From IMG/VR virus record IMGVR_UViG_3300033154_000104, positions 1-42,226 of that record: a stretch of DNA of 42,226 bases. One strand, given 5' to 3'. The notes under the pieces are model-generated. The model saw only the letters and a program-made list of their open reading frames with translations. It did no database searches and was not told the DNA's origin. This document shows positions 27,301 through 35,085 of the stretch, piece after piece (within the stretch, counting starts at the first letter, position 1; the number at the start of each line of letters is the position of its first letter). The DNA comes from a virus. A program made the translations under genes and the position numbers.

Positions 27301-30300
27301 GCAGGGGACCGCGGTCAACTTCGCCCTCCACACTGGCCGCGGGATCATCGGGCTCGGTACCGGCACCGGGAAGACGTTCATCGGAATACTCCTCGGCCAG
27401 AAGCTCCGGCAGACGGGCCAGGCCAAGAAGCCTCTCTACGTCGTCCCAAAGAGCGTGCTCGTGAAGTGGGAGCGCGAGTACATGCTGGCGTTCCCCGGCG
27501 CGAAGATCCTCCGGCTGGGCACCCTCGGCAAGGATCGGGTGAAGCTGCTCACCAAGTTCGCGCTCAACGACTACGACGCGGGCATCATCTCGGTCGAGGC
27601 GCTGAAGAAGGTCAACCTGAGCACGCCTCGCCTCCAGGCCTGGTACCAGCGGAAGCTCCAAGAGTCGCTCGACGCCCTGGCGAAGGCCAAGGGCAGCGGG
27701 ATCACCGAGCGGTGGGTCCAAGAGCAGATCGCCAAATGGGAGGAGAAGCTCGAGAGGCTGACCGACTACCAGGAAGACGCCGACGCCGGGATCTTGTTCG
27801 AGCAGCTCGGTGTCGATGCGCTGATCGTGGACGAGGCCCACAAGTACAAGAACCTCGCGCCGGTCGGCGGGGGGCTCCAGAACGAGCTGGGGATGGGCGG
27901 CGACTCCGACCGTTCGATAGACCTCGAGATCAAGAACGACTTCATCCTCAAGCAGAACGGCAACCGGAACGTCTTCTTCCTGACGGCCACGCCGACACCG
28001 AACGCGCCCATCGAGATCTACTCGATGCTCTACATCATGGCGCCCGACGTCTGGAGGCGGCACGGGATCAACAGCCTGCACGAGTTCCTGCTCACCTTCG
28101 GCGAGGTCGCGCCGAAGATGGTGGTCGACGAGCAGGGCTACGAGAAGACGAAGTCCGACCTGGTCGGATTCAAGAACCTGATCGACCTGCGTGCGATCTT
28201 CCACCGCTACGTCTACTTCCGCACGTCCGACAAGCTGAAGCAGGACTTCCCGAACTACACCTACCGGCAGCCGAAGGGCAAGCAGGTCCGCGTGGAGCTC
28301 GACCCGCCGCCCGAGACGGAATCGCAGATGTCCGAGGTCACGCGGGACGCGCAGAATCCGCCCACGGACCCGAAGGCGCGGCGCGGCCACATACTCAGGG
28401 TCGGCAACAAGGCGATCTCCGTCGCGGTGGGCCCCGGCCTCATGGACGAGAAGCTGGCCGACAACCGGCACCCGCACGACAAGCTGACCCGCGTGGCGAA
28501 CAACGTCGCCGAGCACTACATCAAGCTGAAGGCCGAGCGGCGCCGACCGTCCGTAGAGGACGACCCGAACGCTCCCGACCTCAACGGGCAGTTGGTCTTC
28601 CTCAACCGCTACGGGGGCAAGGCCGCCGAGATCTACACGATGAAGCGCAACTACCACGAGCGGGCCCGCGACCGCATGGTGGAGCTGGGCATCCCGCGTG
28701 AAGAGATCGCAATCATCAACGGCGAGCAGAACAACAAGCCCGAACAGAAGCAGCGGATCGCCGACCTCTACAACGAAGGCAAGCTCCGAGTGGTCATCGG
28801 ATCGACCGCGTCGATGGGCGAGGGGATGGACCTCCAGCGCATCACGACCGCGATCCACCATTGGGACATGGACTGGAACCCCGAGCTGATGCGGCAGCGC
28901 GAAGGCCGCGGTATCCGGCAGGGCAACCTCGGCGACGAGGTCCTGACCTACTACTACACGATGCGGCAGACGCACGACGGCAAGTTCTTCTCGAAGCTCG
29001 AGTCCAAGAGCAACTGGCAGATCGAGCTGCTATTCGGCACCGCCGACAAGATGGAGAACCCGCTGGCGCTCTCGAAGGGCATGGACAGCCTGGCCTCGAT
29101 CGCCGAGGACCTGATGGCGAAGCCCGCCGATCGCTACGTCCGCGAGGCCCGCGGGGAAGCCAGGGTCGCCGGGATTGCCCTCGGCCAGCTCGAGGACGCC
29201 CTCACGCTGACCGGCAACAACCTCGACAAGGTGCGCGAGGAGCAGCAGGTCAGGAAGGACCGCGTCGAGGAGTACAAGCGCCGGGCGGCCCTCTCGAAGC
29301 AGGAAGGCGCGTTCTCCACGCTGATCGACAAGGAGCTGGACAAGCTGGGTGCGCTGGCCGACGCCGAGAAGGTGCTGGCCGCCGAAGTCAACAAGCTCAA
29401 CGACCAGATGCCGGAGGCGCAGCAGAGGCTCGCTGACGAAAAGATCTCCGAGGACGCGGCGCTCCGCGTGCGCGACCTGGTGCAGTTCGACAATCAACCG
29501 CTGGGGCGTGCGATCCAGGAGGTCGCGTTCGAGGGCTACAAGGAGAAGCTCCCGAAGAAGTTCGACCTCGAGCTGTTCGCGCAAGAGCTGAGTCGGCTGG
29601 GGATGGATACGACGATGGCCGCGATGGTCGAGTCCGGCTCCGTGACGATCCCCTCGATTTGGCTGATGAACAAGCTGGACCGCCCGAAGCTCGAGCAGGC
29701 CTACAAGAACCTGGGCTACGGCTCGATGCCGGAGTTCCGCCCGAAGGTCAAGACGGCGATGGGCGCGGCGAGCCCGAGCGAGTTCTACCAGGCCGAGCGT
29801 GACCGGCAGTACCTCCAGGCCCAAGCCGAGTACATCCTCGATCGGGCCAAGGAGATGGGGATCAACCTCGACGGCGGGGTGCAGAAGAAGCTCGAGAAGG
29901 TGCGGCGCGAATCCCAGGCGACCACGCGGGTCAACATGAAGGACAGCGCGATACCGACCGGCAAGAAGGGCCGCGAGCTGGACAGCGCCGAGATCCAGAT
30001 CCTCTCGAGGGAGGGGCTGGTCGACCACGAGAAGATGGCGCACCTGGGCAAGGAGGCGGTCCCCGAGGAGGCGATCGACGCCATGACCCCGGCGCAGAAG
30101 CTCGTCCACATGATGCGGCGCGTCGATGCCGCGATGGACGTCCGGCACATCGAGAACATCCTCAAGGCGAAGAAGTACAAGACCTGGGCGCTCTCCGACG
30201 AGGACGCGCAAGCCCTGATGACCAAGGTCGGCTTCCGGATGCGCAACGACGACATCGCCAGCTACCCGAAGAAGCTGCGCGGGTTCATCAAGCAGATGGA

Positions 30301-30790
30301 GCAGGGCGAGGAGCCCGGCCTGGTCAGCAAGAAGAAGCTCGCCAGCGGCAGGATGAAGCGCACGGCCTTCGGACTGTTCCCGCCTCGCACGGCGCTCCGC
30401 GGCACCGGGATCTACGAGCGGTACCACGTCGCCTACGAGGGCATGAAGCGCGAATGGAACCTCCGATCGAGTGTCGGCGAGAAGGAGATCTTCGTTGACC
30501 CCAGCGGCAGGCGCGTCAAGGCCGACAGCATCGACGACAAGCTGATCTACCTGCTCCTCGACAACCCCGAGGGCGACGAGCGCCACCTGGCCCGGCCCGA
30601 CGTCCGTATGCCCGATGGCCGGCGCATGGCTCCGAAGGAGTGGCACCGCGATCGCGCCAAGATGCTGAAGGAGGTCCTCGACGACCTGGCCGACCGGCAA
30701 GGCCTCGAGAAGGGCCGTCAGCGGAAGTACTACGCCACGCACATCATGGACCGGCTGCTCGAGCAGGAGGCGGCGACCGGGCCGATCTGA
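21362..30790 (+). CDS. Giant polyvalent protein: N6-methylase and SF2 helicase (DarB-like)
   Basis: A 3142-codon frame. Residues ~1-350 are Ala/Gly-rich with membrane-like helices; ~350-1110 are charged, coiled-coil and Pro/Glu-rich. From ~1200 comes the methylase: YTGWGG start, VLEPAVGSGNF (1306-1316, motif I) and NPPF (1371-1374, motif IV, adenine-N6 type). The helicase follows: GTGTGKT (1999-2005), DEAH (2157-2160), TATP (2208-2211) and QREGRGIRQ (2512-2520), all intact. P1 DarB, a virion-borne antirestriction protein, has this kind of layout. Here it lies in the ejection-protein position, so delivery with the DNA is likely. Coding moves to another frame at 24705-25037, where this frame becomes Gly/Pro-rich with poor third positions. 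The methylase part could instead begin at Met 1201 (24962). Confidence 0.85.
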   Translation: MGKWLTSADRAGWEDVAPPHPVEGGQGVDTPPPPVTPLSMQINPKSPEELFEEQEDKGWFTSDKREGDLAYAPQGETDYGYRNVIQHGIGESLPARAAQLALSPVMKAYFPKEWEEYREFQSTIKPRGGGQEFAHGLAAILPELPAFSLGGATTRAALAQVAGRQFIKREVAKGGVRAGVILERLGEEGAVAAGAALAAEAGTEVLAQVTRRTLARKYGTQIFAEAIKGGGAKAAGLKAATSAGMFGQVDVVREGLMQATEGYFSPAEMAKAGLHGVVVGAVIGGSGAPFARAAGRIPAEAAAMTVAGAALEGDAPKIEDFGVNVLFFSALSAVHAAPSLQGQMRQMAYNWRSRLGWARGGKLLESIKYADPKAVQAMTYAMDQARQGNPHYYSMMAFIGPEKFRSLAKAEIAYEEAKAGGDSATVERARAEFESAKRQMNDTVDGFRKEWARTLEKAEERRQDPVVDAEREEREHRKFLEDSERQMQRYQQELDELRIFGESDTDRGRAALAAWEEYLETNIGMYKRDLARAEPTREIPILEGGEARPEGVVERAEPELPEGVVGEGRKQPGPAEPPILEAGEDPRLVKGKPEELPPGEIVSPTGEQARLSALAEQMFSIEQDLEGARRLEDIGERERAVRDLEAARIETARQIDAALETSKRKRAEAAEAERKAKQEKRTPKAAEAPAKYSRQWWNRRNAALRELGYDKKQIEEMDEGAADRIIRESAKPGTLPLQTVTREQMPSFIPKESRGEVIATLRAAGYTPKQIRDLKEAAREDWGDMAWAYYEVTGKLPSGTSLRGEAEGRPSTPREEPPTEKPPPSDVSPPAEGTEKAEAPPKPLTEAEIKAEADAAIAELEGEEPPKPEAPKPEPTAPAPEPEAPPSDKPTKAFIVPTRGEKGGVEIKVEPVEVEKPVELLRVLVNEIKTEPQPEKPKEFTNEEIEKAAAEDEAKLSREDREASMDRDYEEFDAQVADEMAAAEIANLEPSKPPSKPRKATTKVSTPQQLRDKILEEPGVEDALKTLKDVWKGKKLYDFPGPLVDPDVHKAVIRLGVATIRVLSKEFGKVVKGWWKQRMKDVFSSQGMTITDSDLDSIWNLDSVKAFVTREEKANASAITRGGGKKAGQPGTGKGRRPDVPATEGAEEPGVPAGGAARPEMAGAGGEAGRPGGGEVEGGRRGGKVQGAREGQALQGRTSRMDTRLEGDKPVELTPKPRREINEEVERILSTKTLDDLTDTDLELIRQYTGWGGLGKSSKDVDVAAQLEEGHRGVLWQHFTSYQVADSIWGKLEALGIKRERRAIQVLEPAVGSGNFLGLKPKGLRANFVGLDVEDTPAKVAKALYPQSDIRIMPFQQLEGMEGKFDLVIGNPPFASSWKGQKLPGGKPYADVQALHDMFVVKGIDQLKPGGVLAYVISTGFMDKMTSDVRQRIAGKARLVSAYRLPSGTFSKNAGFAGPVDVVFFQRLGADRVGKVPKVEVDRWVKSSPPGKDQPYLSAYYQNNPKHILGDLEIGLGQGKGAQKRWGVRGKFKGLPEDAIKLESIRARPEKEAKVEPPPDLTDAVPAGDRVTDEFFTENKKLYRVQSVEGRNWGVPYKSSDKGKVMVAAGAIELVRKIQQAELAGESSKVAKTALGRLLDMWMAKEGKPFAEFAAMLKKFPDHQRFTLEQLIREDGTYAAIVTKPTIFNKAVRPPAIDTRSFDQVSMDIGKRQGFVTAQEFLKEYTGKDLKTLDDVTTKFASLSEWNRTNEGWVHDSDYKVGDVRSKMREAEAMGLTHQVEKLRKVLPEQLDQESFTKSEDVATLAAGYLSESGVEDFWNYIGSDLLLAKVGVKWQLEGRGHQTKRMFRKVPKYERLSAATEILGVKIPADTDGRPIVNAEALLVARLNGTIYKATKDRTDPRTGAVTPGRSEAEAKAMNEALRAADEIFRNYLERQPKAAAKFLADYNELFRSFVDKKFPEDLDVEGLSTEYFKHIHPWQGTAVNFALHTGRGIIGLGTGTGKTFIGILLGQKLRQTGQAKKPLYVVPKSVLVKWEREYMLAFPGAKILRLGTLGKDRVKLLTKFALNDYDAGIISVEALKKVNLSTPRLQAWYQRKLQESLDALAKAKGSGITERWVQEQIAKWEEKLERLTDYQEDADAGILFEQLGVDALIVDEAHKYKNLAPVGGGLQNELGMGGDSDRSIDLEIKNDFILKQNGNRNVFFLTATPTPNAPIEIYSMLYIMAPDVWRRHGINSLHEFLLTFGEVAPKMVVDEQGYEKTKSDLVGFKNLIDLRAIFHRYVYFRTSDKLKQDFPNYTYRQPKGKQVRVELDPPPETESQMSEVTRDAQNPPTDPKARRGHILRVGNKAISVAVGPGLMDEKLADNRHPHDKLTRVANNVAEHYIKLKAERRRPSVEDDPNAPDLNGQLVFLNRYGGKAAEIYTMKRNYHERARDRMVELGIPREEIAIINGEQNNKPEQKQRIADLYNEGKLRVVIGSTASMGEGMDLQRITTAIHHWDMDWNPELMRQREGRGIRQGNLGDEVLTYYYTMRQTHDGKFFSKLESKSNWQIELLFGTADKMENPLALSKGMDSLASIAEDLMAKPADRYVREARGEARVAGIALGQLEDALTLTGNNLDKVREEQQVRKDRVEEYKRRAALSKQEGAFSTLIDKELDKLGALADAEKVLAAEVNKLNDQMPEAQQRLADEKISEDAALRVRDLVQFDNQPLGRAIQEVAFEGYKEKLPKKFDLELFAQELSRLGMDTTMAAMVESGSVTIPSIWLMNKLDRPKLEQAYKNLGYGSMPEFRPKVKTAMGAASPSEFYQAERDRQYLQAQAEYILDRAKEMGINLDGGVQKKLEKVRRESQATTRVNMKDSAIPTGKKGRELDSAEIQILSREGLVDHEKMAHLGKEAVPEEAIDAMTPAQKLVHMMRRVDAAMDVRHIENILKAKKYKTWALSDEDAQALMTKVGFRMRNDDIASYPKKLRGFIKQMEQGEEPGLVSKKKLASGRMKRTAFGLFPPRTALRGTGIYERYHVAYEGMKREWNLRSSVGEKEIFVDPSGRRVKADSIDDKLIYLLLDNPEGDERHLARPDVRMPDGRRMAPKEWHRDRAKMLKEVLDDLADRQGLEKGRQRKYYATHIMDRLLEQEAATGPI
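24705..25037 (+). CDS. ORF nested in the giant gene, different frame
   Basis: This 110-residue protein starts at ATG 24705 with GGGAGGAGAAG just upstream and stops at TAG 25037. In this frame nearly all codons between 24705 and ~24960 end in G or C, as in real genes here. The enclosing frame ends in G or C at only about half its codons there and becomes Gly/Ala/Pro-rich. The product looks natural: ELRNPEYQQAAQHVQRWLAL and EKLVDLGVARSKEDVAVARF are helical, and the end is basic. It may be an independent gene between two former genes that lost a stop, or a true overprint. No homologue recognised. Confidence 0.7.
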   Translation: MQAQLLVAAAKKRDSLAPERVVDLMCRPPKELRNPEYQQAAQHVQRWLALGEKLVDLGVARSKEDVAVARFRGLEKAKHFKAAHPAWTPDSKVISRLSLRLSRGGRSTKK

Positions 30791-32331
30791 CCAACACGCT
30801 GAGCTCGAACATCTCGAGGGCGAAGGCGCTCCAGATCACCGACTACATTCGGACCAAGAACCCGCGGAGCATGAAGCGGCTGAAGCGGGCGATCGACACC
30901 ATCCTCGGCGCCGACGATATGCAGATGATCCCCAAGGAGCTACGGCAGCCGTACCTGAAGAAGCGCACCGGAGCGACCCCGTACAAGATCTCCGCGATGC
31001 TGATGTACGAGTCCTACCTGCGGTACGCGCTGCGGAAGATCCACATCGAGCCCGCGGTCCTCGAGGCGAAGCCGATCATCGAGTCCATGCCGGGCCAGGG
31101 CGAGAAAATGGGCCCGTTCATGTCGCAGCGGGAGTACGCGACCCGCTACACCAACCAGGTGCTTGGCCGCCCGACCAGCGCCGACATCATGGTTCAGGGG
31201 AGGCTCGACGCCTTCGCCGAGTTCACCAAGGGCATCCCGCTGAAGATCCCGATCATTCGGCACTTCTTCGGCCCCAAGCCGGTGACCAGGGCGATCTCGA
31301 TTCTGAACCGGGCGCAGTACTTCCGGCTGCTCGGCTTCGCCATCGACTCGATGCTGACGAACCTGACGCAGGGCGTGAACACGATGGCGAAGTACGGCCT
31401 GCGCGACACCATGAAGGGCTACCTGAAGCTGGCGACCGACCCTGAGACGTGGAAGACGATCAAGAGCGAGCAGCTCACCCAGGAGTTCAAGTCGTTCTAC
31501 ACCGGGCCGGGGCAGCTCTGGCAGAAGCCGTTCTCCCTCATCGAGCGAGTCGCGCTGAGCCCGTTCCAGATCGGCGAGTTCATCAACCGCGGCGCAGCGT
31601 TCGCTGCCGGGCTGGAATCGGCCAAGCGGCGGGGCATGTCCTTCGAGGAGTCCCTCCGGATCGGGCGCGGGAAGGTCAGCGAGCAGCTCCTCGAGCACAA
31701 GGGCGACATGGCGCGGAAGGCCTTCTACTCGTCCGAGGCGCTGGAGTACGCCAGGCGCGGCGTGATCGAGACTCAGTTCGGCTACTCGCCGGTCGAGGCC
31801 TCGCCGATGTTCGGCACGCCGCTGGGCCGGTTCATGTTCCAGTTCTGGAGCTACCCGTCGCAGCAGGCCGCCGTGTTCTGGGACAACGTCGTCCGGCCAC
31901 CGAGGAAGCGATGGCGCGGCGAGCTGCGTGCCGGTGACGTGATGACCAGCGCCCCGTTCCTTCGCCACCTGCTCCTCCTGGGGATGATGGCCGGAGGCGC
32001 CCACCAGCTCGCCAGCGCGATGGGCGTGGACGTCCGGAACCTGTGGTCGTTCTACGGGATCTTCCCGCAGGGCTTCGGGCCCAACCCGGAACTCGCTCAC
32101 AACCTGATGCGAGCCATGCCCTACATCACCAGCGGCGGCGAGCGCGGCGACTGGACCGCCTACCAACGACTGAAGATGGACTACGGCAGCGGCGTCCCGA
32201 TGCGGGGGCCGGGCAAGGTCTGGAAGTACGGACCTCGAGGGCTCCTGCCGGTCAGGCCCTACAAGCCTCAAGGATCACGATCGGTCACCCGCGACGTGCG
32301 GCGAGCCGTGGATAGGGGAACGAACCGATGA
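30787..32331 (+). CDS. Continuation of the giant protein after a frame break (LPD38-like C-terminus)
   Basis: The main frame ends at TGA 30788-30790, but coding-type third positions continue at once in the -1 frame to 32331, about 514 residues. There is no ATG, GTG or TTG before ATG 30871; CTG 30787 is the first possible non-standard start. AGGAGG lies at 30765-30770. Residues around LGFAIDSMLTNLTQGVNTMA fit the N-L-T-Q style of large polyvalent protein-associated domains (LPD38 type), which end such giants. A hydrophobic stretch (FLRHLLLLGMMAGGAHQ) and basic ends follow. Read through, the product would be about 3,650 residues. The frame change could be programmed, a real mutation or a sequence error. 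Confidence 0.65.
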   Translation: MTNTLSSNISRAKALQITDYIRTKNPRSMKRLKRAIDTILGADDMQMIPKELRQPYLKKRTGATPYKISAMLMYESYLRYALRKIHIEPAVLEAKPIIESMPGQGEKMGPFMSQREYATRYTNQVLGRPTSADIMVQGRLDAFAEFTKGIPLKIPIIRHFFGPKPVTRAISILNRAQYFRLLGFAIDSMLTNLTQGVNTMAKYGLRDTMKGYLKLATDPETWKTIKSEQLTQEFKSFYTGPGQLWQKPFSLIERVALSPFQIGEFINRGAAFAAGLESAKRRGMSFEESLRIGRGKVSEQLLEHKGDMARKAFYSSEALEYARRGVIETQFGYSPVEASPMFGTPLGRFMFQFWSYPSQQAAVFWDNVVRPPRKRWRGELRAGDVMTSAPFLRHLLLLGMMAGGAHQLASAMGVDVRNLWSFYGIFPQGFGPNPELAHNLMRAMPYITSGGERGDWTAYQRLKMDYGSGVPMRGPGKVWKYGPRGLLPVRPYKPQGSRSVTRDVRRAVDRGTNR

Positions 32332-32915
32332 AGCACCTGGCGCTTGTGATGAGTCTCCTGGTCTGCTTGCTGGCCGTGGGTCAGCCTGTAGCGGAATACT
32401 CCGACCCACGGGACCGCGGCACGACACCGGACCCTGGGAACTCCGCGGGCGGCAAGGTGTCCTCGAGGGACGCGATCTACATCGACGAGCAGACCGGCTG
32501 GATGTTCGTCCACCGCGGGAGGGAATGGTTGTCGCTCGGCTGGCCGGACTGCTCGGCAGATCCGCCAACGGAGAGCCCCTGCGTGGACAACACCTACTGC
32601 ATCAGCGAGACGGCTCGTGCGTGGTGGTGCAACGACGGGACGTGGGCGGGCCTGACGGCGACCGAGCCCTCGAGCTTCTACTGCGGACTCGATTGGGACG
32701 GGGACGGCGATACCGACGCGGACGCGGGCGACCTGTACGCTTGCCTCGAGGCGGCGAACGATTCGCTGACTGTGGCCTCGGACGACACGGGCGACGAGCC
32801 CGGCACCGACAATGCGGTCACGGTCCACCTGGCGTCCGGCAACTTCGACTTCTGCGACTCCGGGCTTCCCGCGGGCAATCCGTGTCCTGTCCGTACACCC
32901 TCAAATCTGGGATGA
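32328..32915 (+). CDS. Tailspike N-terminal part with signal peptide and dockerin-like loop
   Basis: A 195-codon frame, coupled by ATGA to the gene above. Residues 1-22 (MKHLALVMSLLVCLLAVGQP) look like a signal peptide. A Cys-rich stretch with several C-x-x/D-N-T pieces follows. Residues 122-140 (DWDGDGDTDADAGDLYACL) resemble the calcium-binding loop of dockerin repeats. The end (VTVHLASGNFDF) is the start of a beta-helix. The frame breaks at a tandem TGTCC duplication (32883-32892). Removing one copy joins it in frame to the next ORF as NPCPYTLKSG, giving a 726-residue spike. As sequenced, it ends at TGA 32915. Confidence 0.68.
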   Translation: MKHLALVMSLLVCLLAVGQPVAEYSDPRDRGTTPDPGNSAGGKVSSRDAIYIDEQTGWMFVHRGREWLSLGWPDCSADPPTESPCVDNTYCISETARAWWCNDGTWAGLTATEPSSFYCGLDWDGDGDTDADAGDLYACLEAANDSLTVASDDTGDEPGTDNAVTVHLASGNFDFCDSGLPAGNPCPVRTPSNLG

Positions 32916-34513
32916 ACCTGACCGGCGTGCGCCCGCGGCTGAAGGACACCTCCGCCCAGGACGCGCAGGATCTCAACATGGTCCCCAACGGCGGGACGTG
33001 GATCGACGGCAACGGCGTCAACTCGAGCGGCGGGATTTTCACCGGCACGCAGGTCCGCAACATCTCGATCAGGGACATGGGCTTCTACAACATGGAGGAC
33101 GCCCTGGTATTCGGTGCGCCGGATGAGGACGGGATCGGGTTCAGCGAGTTCCGGAACATCTTCTGTGCTGGGATCACTCCCGCGAACGGATCGGGCACGG
33201 ACTCCTGTATCTGGCTGACGAACATGCAGCACGTTCGGCTCGATCACGTCAACGCCTTCGAGTGCGACGAGTGCTTCCGGTTCACGCAGGAACACGCCGA
33301 CATCCAGTACGGCAATAGCGTGATTACCGACCTGTACGCCTACGTCTACCAGGCGGGTGGCGCGAACACCTACGGAATCTGGTGGGAGTGCAACTACGGC
33401 GGGGCTGGCAACGGGAACCTCATCAACTACTTCTCGGTCCTTCGCCCGCAGATCAACGCCTTCGGCACGCTGGGCGACAACATCTTCATGGACGGCGAGA
33501 GCAACTGCAAGATCAACTCTTTCACCCTCATAGGGACAGACACGGAGGGCGCTGGCGCCACCTTCCTCAAGATGCGGAACGTCGTCAACAGCAGCATCGA
33601 GATGGCCGGGTCGTCGCCCAGCCATACGCAAGGCCCGAATCTCGACATTGATGCGACGTGCACGCAGAACTACCTGCGAGCGGTCGGTCGGCAGTCGATC
33701 GTCGACCCGTTCCCGGTCAATGGAACGAACGAGTTCCACGGCAACTGGGAGGGCCACGGCTACACGCTGTTCGGCACGAACGAGCTGTGGGGCTTCATCA
33801 TGGACCTCGACGCGGGGTCGAAGACGCAGCTCGGCGTCAATCGCATCGAATCCCGTCCTCAGTTCACCGACCGGACAGCGGACCTTACGACATGGGAACA
33901 AAGTTCGATCTACAGCAGCGGGGAGTCGACCGAGGGCAACAGGCCCAACCTGTTCGGAACCTCGACCACCATGAACGTCATCACCGGCAACACGAGCCCC
34001 AACTACTCGAACCTGCGGGGCCACACGGCCTTGCTCAGCCTGTCGGACAGCGGGTCGGCAACCAACGTCAAGTTCAACGAAGCGTTCGTCATTGAAGCGA
34101 ACGCCACCCTCAACGAGAACGCAACCGACACGATCACGGTCGACAAGCTGCGGTTCTTCAACGCGAAGCACCGGGGCTGGACCGGCTCGGACCAGACGAC
34201 GATCAACTGGCTGGACTTCTTCAGGGTCGACGATCTGGGCTCCGGCGCGAACGCCAGCTACCTGAACGTCAACGGCTTCTACATCTCCGACCTCGAGGGC
34301 CGCGGCAGCACGACGAACCGCGCCATCTACGTCGCCTCTCAGTCCGGCGCGGACGCCGACAAGGGCAACATCGAGATGGCCGGGGGAGCCTGGAACACCG
34401 GGCACCTGGTCGTCGGCACGGTCCACATCTGGCAGAACGGCACCGATCTCCGCATGAGCGTCGGCGAGCCTACCGGCGCCACGGACGGCGCTATCATCGG
34501 GAGCGACCCGTAA
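32912..34513 (+). CDS. Tailspike/pectate-lyase-like beta-helix protein
   Basis: A 533-residue product if translation restarts at ATG 32912, which overlaps the upstream stop (ATGA). The sequence is a right-handed beta-helix by its repeated short strands, N/G turns and asparagine ladders (NISIRDMGFYNMEDALVFG, FSEFRNIFC, INSFTLIGTD). A smaller beta domain with mixed strands forms the C-terminal third. Tailspikes with this fold bind and often degrade host polysaccharide. The catalytic residues cannot be assigned by eye. The upstream frame, read without the TGTCC duplication, would supply the N-terminal cap and the helix entry. Confidence 0.7.
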   Translation: MNLTGVRPRLKDTSAQDAQDLNMVPNGGTWIDGNGVNSSGGIFTGTQVRNISIRDMGFYNMEDALVFGAPDEDGIGFSEFRNIFCAGITPANGSGTDSCIWLTNMQHVRLDHVNAFECDECFRFTQEHADIQYGNSVITDLYAYVYQAGGANTYGIWWECNYGGAGNGNLINYFSVLRPQINAFGTLGDNIFMDGESNCKINSFTLIGTDTEGAGATFLKMRNVVNSSIEMAGSSPSHTQGPNLDIDATCTQNYLRAVGRQSIVDPFPVNGTNEFHGNWEGHGYTLFGTNELWGFIMDLDAGSKTQLGVNRIESRPQFTDRTADLTTWEQSSIYSSGESTEGNRPNLFGTSTTMNVITGNTSPNYSNLRGHTALLSLSDSGSATNVKFNEAFVIEANATLNENATDTITVDKLRFFNAKHRGWTGSDQTTINWLDFFRVDDLGSGANASYLNVNGFYISDLEGRGSTTNRAIYVASQSGADADKGNIEMAGGAWNTGHLVVGTVHIWQNGTDLRMSVGEPTGATDGAIIGSDP

Positions 34514-34536
34514 TCCCTCAACCCAAGGAGACTCTC

Positions 34537-35073
34537 ATGCAACGGATCGTGATCGCGGCAATCTTGCTTCTGCTCGCCACGCCCGCGCTCGCCGGAGAGA
34601 TCGGCCTTACTTGGAGCGCGTCTGACGGCGCGTCCGGCTACGACGTGGGCATCGGCTCCGCACCAGGGGAGTACACCCCGCCGCATACCGACACGGCTGG
34701 CGCGACGGACATCGTCCTCACCGTTCCCGGAGGTTGCGTGGTCCGATTCTTCGCCGTGCGAGCGAAGAACGCAGCGGGTAGCTCTGGATGGTCCGTGGAG
34801 GTCGCCAGCATAGCGCGGCCCGAGGTGCATGACGGAACCTTCAACGAGAGCGGCCTGCACACGCTATTCGGCGACAACTTCTCCCCGGACGTCGAGATCC
34901 ACATTGACGGGTCGTCGAACCCGATCGGCCTCAACTCAGTCGAGTGCGGCAAGATCACGTTCCCCGCGGCCCCCTTCACTACGCTCACGGTCACGAACCC
35001 AGGCGACGACGGGGACTTGATTGTCCCATTCAGCTTCCCGCTCTCTGCGCCGGGTGGGTTCGGAGTCAACTAG
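34537..35073 (+). CDS. Secreted two-domain beta protein (FN3-like)
   Basis: This 178-residue protein starts at ATG 34537 after AAGGAG. Residues 1-19 (MQRIVIAAILLLLATPALA) are a clear Sec signal peptide with an ALA cleavage site before GE. Next is a fibronectin-III-like region (LTWSASDGASGYDVGIGS, then FFAVRAKNAAGSSGW). A second beta domain follows, IPT/TIG-like (LHTLFGDNFSPDVEIHIDG, TFPAAPFTTLTVTNPG). A signal peptide on a protein in a virion operon suggests export to the periplasm or outside, for example a surface or lysis function. The stop is again TAG in TAGGAG. Confidence 0.68.
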   Translation: MQRIVIAAILLLLATPALAGEIGLTWSASDGASGYDVGIGSAPGEYTPPHTDTAGATDIVLTVPGGCVVRFFAVRAKNAAGSSGWSVEVASIARPEVHDGTFNESGLHTLFGDNFSPDVEIHIDGSSNPIGLNSVECGKITFPAAPFTTLTVTNPGDDGDLIVPFSFPLSAPGGFGVN

Positions 35074-35085
35074 GAGCAGCACCAC

